A stretch of DNA of 64,000 nt. Source: Gnetum montanum (lineage: Eukaryota; Streptophyta; Gnetopsida; Gnetales; Gnetaceae). The translations under genes and the position numbers were made by a program. The notes below the pieces were generated by a model that ran no database searches, was not told where the DNA came from, and saw only the letters and a program-made list of their open reading frames with translations. Positions within the stretch are counted from its first letter, which is position 1. Each line of letters opens with the position of its first letter. Location: NCBI GenBank assembly GCA_015680685.1, contig MNCI01029685.1, positions 244,922 through 308,921 on the forward strand, written 5' to 3'. Shown here one piece after another: positions 57,870 to 64,000 of the stretch.

Positions 57870-58760
57870 GGGTTTCAAAAAGCTTCTACTTCAATTGTTG
57901 AAATGTTGTTTCACATGCAAGGGTCCAGATGAATGGTGCATCTTTCTTTGTTAATTCAACCAATGATTTGGAAACTTTGGAAAAATTCTCAATGAAGTGT
58001 CGGTAGTAGCCAGTATGACCAAGGAATGACTGAACTTCTTTAGCTATTTCTGGTTGATGAGTTATTCCTTGGATGACCCTTATCTTTTCAGGGTTCACCT
58101 TGATTTCTTCTTTTGAGATATGGTGCCCTAAGACTATGCCTTCCTAGACCATAAGATGGCTCTTTTACCAATTGAGCTGGAGATTTGTTTTGACACATCT
58201 CCTCAACACCTGCTCAAGATGGTCTAGGGCTTGCTCGAACGTAGCTCCATAGGTAGAAAAGTCATCTATGAAGACTTCTACCCCACTACCAATTTATTAT
58301 TGGAAAATGTTAAGGACTAGTCGTTGGAATGTGGCTGGAGCATTACATAGATCAAATGGCATCTAATGGTAAGCAAAAGTCCCCCAAGGTCTTGTGAAAG
58401 TTGTCTTCACCTAGTCCTCTAGTGCAATTTGGATTTGGTTATAGCCACTATAACTATCTAGAAAGCTATAATAGTTGTGCCCAGAAATGGTGTCTAGAAC
58501 TTGGTCAACAAAAGGAAATGGAAAATGATCTTGGAAAGTTGCCATATTGAGCAACCAGAAGTTGATACACATCCATCATTTACCTCCTTTCTTGGGCATG
58601 ATCATGAGTGAACTAACCCACTCACTATCTATAATATGGTAGATGAATCTTGCCTTGAGGAGTTGCTCGATCTCCTCTTTGACAATTTGCTTTAATTTGG
58701 GATTCAAATGTCGTTGCGACTGTTGTTTTGGCTTAATGATGGGGTTAGTGTATATCTAGT
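57870..58760 (-). pseudogene. Element 4 reverse transcriptase
   Basis: In order on the minus strand: LKARFIYHI and SEWVSSLMIMPKKGGK (fingers, about 58600-58680), FPFVDQVLDTISGHNYYSFL and DSYSGYNQIQIA (first catalytic Asp region, about 58430-58530), TFTRPWGTFAYH, NAPATFQRLVLNIF, then VEVFIDDFSTYG with the catalytic Asp pair intact (about 58250-58285). EGIVLGHHISKEEIKVNPEK follows near 58095-58150, then FLGHTGYYRHFIENFSKVSK in an open 70-codon piece (57886-58098). Interrupted by at least six stops. Confidence 0.85.
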
Positions 58761-59097
58761 ATTGGCATATTCTTGGATCTATTCCAATGAGCTCAGAATA
58801 TGACCAGGTAAAGGGTACTGACCATTTTTCCACAACCTTCATCAACATCTTCTTTTGTCCTGTAGCAAGCTTGGCATTAATAATGATCGACTTTTCATTT
58901 TTCAAGGACACATACTCCATTCTAGTTAGTAATGTTTTTAATTCAAGGGGCTCTTGTTTGAAATCGTCAGGAATCTCCAACTCTCCCCAATTGATATCAT
59001 CATATACTCCCTCGAAGAGCTGGTGATAAACTTGCTTGAGTTCATCCATACTTGCAATGTATTCGCACGTTAGGCCCTCAGTAGGTTCCATGCACAA
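58756..59097 (-). pseudogene. Element 4 protease-RT linker
   Basis: A 113-codon open frame with DDFKQEPLELKTL, LKNEKSIIINAKLATGQ, VVEKWSVPFTWSYSELIGI and DPRICQY, the conserved lead-in to RT in Athila-type polyproteins (family: E.LP..L...YA.L.......VII...L...QE..LL.VL...K.AIGWTI.D..GI.P..C.H). Confidence 0.75.
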
Positions 59098-59139
59098 GGT
59101 ACTACTTCTAGAATTAGTTATCAGCCATTGGGTGCCTTC

Positions 59140-59710
59140 TTATTTTGTGGTTGTTGCATATAGACAACTTTGGATTTCAGCTTCTAGTGCACACTACTTG
59201 CATGCAAAGATGTTCGCTTTACTGACCATAGCTTCTGCACAAATGACATCTTGAATCACTGTATGCAATACATGGAACCCTCTTCTTCTTGGTCTTTTTA
59301 AATTTGTTTTCTTTAGATATCTTCAAGGAAAGATCTTTAATGCCCATTTTGGCATTAACTATTCTTAACCACGCCCTTCCCATAATAATTGGGAAGTCCC
59401 CCTCACAGTTCTCCACCTTGATTACTAGGAAGTCGACAGGATATGACCATCCACAAATGATGGTCATGATGTCCTCTACTAGTCCAAATGGAATAGTGGT
59501 GGACTAGTCTGCTAGTTTTAGTTGGATGTTGCTCTTCTTCAAGGGAGGAAGGTTCCACATCATGTACATCTCATGCGAGATCAGATTAACACTAAAACTA
59601 GAGTCAAGAAGAGCTTTATAAGGCTCATTCCCAGCAATTTGCAAATATACTAGGGGACTCCCAGGATTAGCTAACTTCCTGGGTAGGTTACTAGCTCAAA
59701 TCCAATCAGA
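59140..59710 (-). pseudogene. Element 4 retropepsin-like protease
   Basis: The active-site box ALLDSSFSVNLIS (about 59595-59635) replaces the family ALLDSGASVNLM: the catalytic Asp is kept, the Gly is lost. The open 82-codon part (59219-59467) includes YPVDFLVIKVENCEGDFP and IIMGRAWLRIVNAKMGI, where the family has I.LGRPFL.TA.A.ID. The tail after this is Lys-rich. Confidence 0.8.
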
Positions 59711-60175
59711 TACAACATGGGTCAACATTATAGTATGGATTCAAGAGGGATTTTTGTTTGAAGGGGACTCAAATAAAAGTGAGGTAGAGGAAGGTGGAGG
59801 AGCAAGGCTACTAACCATTGGTGTGTTTGAGGACTTTAGTGGACTGCGAAGTTAGAAGGGTCTTTTCTTTTATCATGGTTCTGACCTTCTTGGTTGGTTA
59901 ACTAGTTGTAGATTAACTACCCTCGTAGAATTCTTTTGTTGTAGTTGGACAGGAAATTCACCCTACATGGATGGAGTAGGCAATAGTAGTGCAAGAGATG
60001 GAGGAGTAGGTGCAAGAACAAGAGAAGCATGAGGATAGTAGATGACATCCCTCCTTAGATAAGGTAGTTGGTACACTTCAAGAGGGTAGTGGCAAGGTTG
60101 GTAAGTGGCAACATGACCAAATGAGTCCCATGGAGATGAAAGTTGCTAAACATAATAACCATAGGGATCTAGTTG

Positions 60176-60496
60176 TCAGTAGGGGTATTTTTTTTCTTGA
60201 AGGTGCCAACACCCACAATTGTGGTTCTTGCCACTACTGGTATGATTCATAAGGTTGCAGTGGAGTTCCACTTGGATAGTACTACTGTGTTTGGTCAAAT
60301 TGTTGAGAGTTTCCTTGTGGATAAGGTAATCTTTTAGGTGTTTGCCTTTGCACAAGTCATGGATGTAATGCATACACCCCAGATTCCTGCAAGTGTGACA
60401 CAATTGGACAACATCCCTAGGGATGTTCATACTATAGATGTCACACCCACCATCATCATTTGAGTTGCTATCTACAACCATCTCTATCGCAGTCAT
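60176..60496 (-). pseudogene. Element 4 Cys/His-rich gag C-terminal region
   Basis: A 106-codon open frame whose centre, VVQLCHTCRNLGCMHYIHDL followed by C-K-G, has knuckle-like Cys/His spacing; a second cluster HNCGCWHLQ lies at its end. Position between the capsid-like part and the protease fits a Gag nucleocapsid. The standard CCHC spacing is not exact, so binding is inferred from position. Confidence 0.5.
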
Positions 60497-60779
60497 CTTA
60501 CCCTTCCCCTTGGATATGGCATGTTCAGCTTCCTTACATCTCTAGCGCTCATACTCACTACTTTACTCCTTGGACTCTTCAACAATTTTTAAGATAGTTT
60601 GAAACTTATTGTTCATCAAGTCCCATAATTGGTCAACCTTAGCCGTGATTTTGGATAGCAATTTTTAGAGTCGCAAGGTTTTCTGATTAGCCACCTCATC
60701 TCTGGTTAACTCATCCTCACTGTCACAAAATTGAACCCCCCTTTTGCGGATAGAAGGGTCCATGTTCCTCTACACTTTC

Positions 60780-62212
60780 TTGCTTTCTCAATTATTCCTC
60801 CTCCTTGGCTACCTACTCAATTAACTTTTGAATCCAACAGGCACTTAACTCTATCAATCTCCCTTAGGCATAGATGCTAAGGGTTTTCCTTGTTTCAGAA
60901 TGCAACTTGTCTATGATATGGTGAAGTTGATCAAGTTGAGAGTATCCATGGCTAGGACACTTATGCAACAGAGAGTAGTATTGGCCAATAGCAGCATCCA
61001 AGGGCTCATGGTTTCCTTGTTTCCACCCTTGGATCTACTTCCTTAGATTGGATACTCAAGAGTACATTTGATATTTGTCATTGAACAATTCTAACATTGT
61101 ACTCCACTGTTGGATTGATTCTGGCTCCAAGGATCAGTACCAATTTTTTGCTTCCTTAATGAGTGTCCTTGGAAATAACTTCAACTTCTGCCAATCATTC
61201 TCAATATTCTACAAGGCACATGCATCTTAGAAGGCTTGGATATGATTTTTCGGATAAGCATCGTAGCCTCCCTCAAACCAAGGGATGTTGTTCATGTCCA
61301 ACCTCTTTATTCTACTATCCTTTACATGCCTTATTAGAATCCTCACGACCTCTGCAATGTTTAACATGCTCTGAGTGGCAAGTAGAGGTTCATCAAGGCC
61401 ATGGTAATGGTGCCTACGATGTTCTCTACTAATTCTTCTTTCATGATGGTGGGTCTCCTTGGATTGCCCATGCCTTTGATCACGACTGTCTCAATGGTCC
61501 CTTCTATTGTTTTGGTCTCGTTGGTCACCTCCATCATGGTCATGCCCTCTATGGCTATGATTTGAGCTAGATGATGATGAAGAAGAAGATAATGAAGGGA
61601 AAGAGGAAGGAGAACTTGCATCATGCCAACATCTACTTCCCTTTCTTCGATGATCATGACCACGATTGCAATCGTGACCTTCATTTGCCCCCTTATCATG
61701 ACTTGCTCCTCCAAATCCATTATTATCATTGGATTCATTCTAACCAGAACCTAGATTATGAATTGTGGATTGCACGTTCTGGTTGAGGGCCCCTTGAACA
61801 AAGTCAAAGAGAGGAGTATCACTAAAGGAAAAGCCCCTAGAGAAGTGTTCACCTCCATCCAATGGGCCAAGTGAAGATGGAAAAGTGTTTGACCCCTTGC
61901 CCTTCACAAGCTTGTGTTGGTGCTCTAGCTAATGATCCCTTAACTTTTGTGCTTCAGTGGGATGATAATCCCTTGAATCAGGATCTAGCATCTTGTACTC
62001 CCCATGAAGATGTTGAAGTCCATGTTGTGCAAGCATTAGCTGGAGCATATCTGGAACAGATCGACCCGATGGCAACACAACATTACCTTGCATGTCATGC
62101 CACCACAACATTTCTACTTGATGTACTCATCAGGATGAGCATATACCACCTGGTATTATTGAGGCACCTGGTTTGCCCTGGGCAAAGATAGGCTCCTATG
62201 AGAAGAAGACAT
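60780..62212 (-). pseudogene. Element 4 gag (capsid part)
   Basis: The ATG at 62212 gives MSSSHRSLSLPRANQVPQ, about 170 bp inside the 5' LTR. Pieces in shifting frames follow: LMLAQHGLQHLHGEYKML (61929-62111), an Asp/His/Arg-rich stretch with a run of Ser (about 61560-61720), and the capsid domain with FEGGYDAYPKNHIQAF, LKLFPRTLIKEAKNWY, SLEPESIQQWSTM and LFNDKYQMY (about 61050-61290). Then LDAAIGQYYSLLHKCPSHGY near 60940-61000. Matches the plant retrotransposon gag family in order. Confidence 0.75.
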
Positions 62213-62360
62213 TTTATGTTAATGAATTTATATGCAGTGTGCGGTGAAGATTAAATTTAATTGTAATAATAATTTTTGTTTTTGTAAGATTTGACTCTTA
62301 GGGTTCAAACAATGAGGTTACTAAGTTTCACTAAGTTTAGATAGTGCACATAGAACTAAA

Positions 62361-62380
62361 GTTCCCAACAATGGTGCCAA
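62361..62380 (-). promoter_or_regulatory. Primer-binding site of element 4, Asp tRNA type
   Basis: Minus strand TTGGCACCATTGTTGGGAAC starts directly after the 5' LTR end. It is a decayed form of the TGGCGCCGTTGCCGGGGA primer site complementary to plant Asp tRNA, usual in Athila elements. Two C-to-T-type changes account for most of the difference. Confidence 0.75.
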
Positions 62381-63248
62381 TGATGAGCAGCGAGGTACCC
62401 CTATGTCCAACCATACGAATCATAGATGTTCATGTGCAATCCAATCGAATTTCGCATACTTTAATTACCAAGCACACTAGAGCTAAACGGTGAGTTCGTG
62501 TTATCCATTCGTTGACTTCTCAGTACCACTTGTGAAATGCAAATGTATGGTTAAGTGTGACTAAGGCAAAAGATTTTTATTATTTTGTGTTTTATCAATT
62601 TGCTTACCTAAAAAAAGAATAAAAGTGAAAGTAATTAAGTGCTAAGTAAATAGTTTTCTAATCTAGCCTAACATAAATAATCATCCCCAGTTCCCAGACA
62701 CATCCTAAATTTCGTGTAAACACTGCTAGGTTGTCAAACGCTAACCGTTTCTAAGCTACCAAGTGTCACACGTATTTTCAAAGGGGTCATGGTTGTGTAT
62801 TCTAATTAGTTGCTTAATTAATCAAAATTAATTGTTGAGTGAATAACATTAAATGTAAACTACATGAAATCATAATATATAAATGCATAAGAAAGAAAGT
62901 CTCAAGTGCTACAAAGTGAATCAAAGAGCTCGTCTTTATTGCTAACACAATGGTGTGTTCAAGTACCTCAATGCTTGAATAAAGATCTGATTACACTTAG
63001 ACCTCCTGTTGTAGGCACTTGGAAAATATTCTAACTCTCAAATGAACAAACTGTAAGAGTTTCGCTACTTGGCTTCAAAAACTATTCTCGAATCGTGTGC
63101 CCAAGGGCTATATTTATAGACCTGGGAGTAAATTGCAATATCACATGACCAATATTACATCTTGGGCCATGATATCACATACCCAATATCATGTACCTGA
63201 TATCGTGGTTGCTTTGATATTAGAGCTTATGAAAAACATGATTCATTA
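62381..63248 (-). repeat. Element 4, 5' LTR
   Basis: 868 bp, TGATGAGCAGCGAGG to ATTCATTA (last CATCA mutated). TATA complement at about 63109-63119, AATAAAGACGAGC complement (polyadenylation signal) at about 62929-62941, followed in U3 by decayed gatatc boxes. It differs from the 3' LTR by many scattered substitutions, so it is not recent. Confidence 0.9.
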
Positions 63249-63664
63249 GCTACCATAAAGACTATTTGTTTTGTGCATGCTAATGGATCTTGATCACTTG
63301 GAGCACTACTTGCTAAGAAATGTATTGTGTTTGCATAATTGTTATGCTTTACATTATGGATGTAATTCATTCATGCACTAGCTTTTAGAAAGATGTGTTA
63401 TGTGTTTGTTATGTTATGCATTATAGTCTAGTGATCCCTTGGAGCATTGGTTGCTAGTGGCCTATGATCATGTGTCTATGGTATTAGTTATGCACTTTTG
63501 TTATGAGATAGAGTCCTAGTTAAGCATACTGAGCTCTTATGCTAATCTATGTATGATATTGAATAGTTGTTCAAATAGCCATATGTCAAATTCATGATGC
63601 TATGAGTTTGTTATTGTGGATGATAGCATGGATGTAGTTATCACTTTTTCATGTGATGTGATAT
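63249..63664. repeat. Family 4 repeat, copy B, right part
   Basis: Continues from 53222; matches 24709-24850 (tgtgcatgctaatgga; aagaaatgtattgtgt; atgcactagctttt). Beyond about 63420 copy A has no counterpart because element 5 intervenes. Confidence 0.65.
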
Positions 63665-63682
63665 GATTGTATGCTTTTTATG
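63665..63682. repeat. 18-bp target duplication of SINE, left copy
   Basis: GATTGTATGCTTTTTATG, repeated exactly at 63855-63872. Confidence 0.85.
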
Positions 63683-63854
63683 GGAGGGTGTTGGAACTCG
63701 AAATAAGTGAAACATAGGTACACCCCATGATATATAGTCTAATTAGAACTTTATATAATTCAACATTACCCACTAGAATTGAACCGATGACTTGGAGCTT
63801 TCAAATTAAATGTCTTACCACTAGGCTAACATGTCACTATTAGCCTAGTGGTAA
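63683..63854 (-). mobile_element. tRNA-derived SINE (Au-like)
   Basis: 172 bp between perfect 18-bp direct repeats. The minus strand holds a Pol III A box TAGCCTAGTGG (complement of 63818-63828) and a B box GGTTCAATTCT (complement of 63775-63785), with 32 bp between them, as in tRNA genes and plant Au SINEs. The tRNA-like head is preceded by an inverted partial copy of itself: CTTACCACTAGGCTAA (63814-63829) is the exact complement of 63840-63855. The tail (ttccaacaccctcc on the minus strand) lacks an A-run. SINEs are non-coding and borrow LINE enzymes. The unmutated duplication suggests a fairly recent insertion. Confidence 0.75.
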
Positions 63855-63872
63855 GATTGTATGCTTTTTATG
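63855..63872. repeat. 18-bp target duplication of SINE, right copy
   Basis: Exact match to 63665-63682. Nothing was identified from 63873 to the window end. Confidence 0.85.
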
Positions 63873-64000
63873 ACTCAAGATGTACCTACCCTATTGCAAG
63901 TTGCTCAACCTACCTACACCTCTTCTCTAAGATAGCATCATACTTCCCATCCACAGAGGATGTGTAAAGGCTCCCCCTTAGTCTTATATTGACCCATTTT

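Larger units (their letters stand above)
53223..63248 (-). mobile_element. Element 4: nearly full-length Athila/Tat-like Ty3/gypsy element
   Basis: 10 kb with LTRs at 53223-54062 and 62381-63248, an Asp-tRNA-like primer site beside the right LTR, and a purine tract beside the left one. On the minus strand gag, Cys/His region, protease, RT, RNase H and integrase run from 62212 to about 56180, leaving about 2.1 kb of non-coding DNA before the 3' LTR. The RT box FIDDFSTYG, the phrase EGIVLGHHIS and the Asp-tRNA primer are characteristic of the Athila branch. Every coding domain has stops or frameshifts. It inserted into family 4 copy B. Confidence 0.9.

Noticed and set aside
61163-62191. Plus-strand frames across the right part of element 4
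   Set aside because: Antisense to a recognisable gag domain on the minus strand.
1-64000. CRISPR arrays, bacterial operons, rRNA genes, or intact tRNA genes
   Set aside because: No regularly spaced short repeats with unique spacers, no rRNA-like stretches, and the only tRNA-like boxes belong to the SINE at 63683-63854.

Overview
This window is repeat-dense, AT-rich nuclear DNA from a land plant with a large genome. The evidence is a decayed nuclear copy of the plastid ribosomal protein uL4 gene, a plant L1-type LINE, Ty3/gypsy elements of chromovirus and Athila/Tat type, Ty1/copia scraps and a tRNA-derived SINE. A gymnosperm or a large-genome angiosperm would fit; the sequence alone does not decide. 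I found no intact host protein-coding gene.

Layout. Bases 607-1336 (minus) hold the uL4c pseudogene. Bases 2562-22282 are one chromovirus (element 2, plus strand). Its 5' LTR was split by a complete but internally deleted Ty3/gypsy element (element 1, 3391-12927, minus strand). Its 3' LTR was split by a solo LTR of an Athila-like family (20738-21631). Next come an uncharacterised repeat ('family 4', 22316-24855), an Athila-like LTR with a rump of internal sequence (element 5, 24856-26660), and a LINE (about 27390-32700) whose 928-codon reverse-transcriptase frame is still open. The LINE sits in sequence that looks low-copy. Bases 33-42 kb hold a broken unknown frame, another solo LTR (35675-36482), an assembly blemish at 38318 and Ty1/copia fragments. 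Bases 42395-49400 are a second, 5'-truncated chromovirus (element 3). A third solo LTR follows (49742-50670, containing a 583-base N gap), then a second family 4 copy (from 51375) split by a nearly full-length Athila-like element (element 4, 53223-63248, minus). A SINE with an 18-bp target duplication lies near the right edge (63683-63854).

How it fits together. The order chromovirus, family 4 repeat, Athila-like LTR occurs twice (about 13.7-26 kb and 42.4-63.4 kb), so part of the window may be an old segmental duplication later rearranged by nested insertions. All six Athila-like LTRs lie in the same orientation. All LTR-element coding regions are dead. Their stops are mostly TAG or TAA where the family has Gln or Trp, which suggests C-to-T decay of methylated DNA. 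The LINE is the least damaged.

Most distinctive signal: the solo LTRs at 49742-50670 and 35675-36482 carry clusters of perfect or near-perfect palindromes centred on GCGATATCGC immediately upstream of the LTR TATA box. Element boundaries were set by comparing copies by eye; those without a target duplication are approximate.
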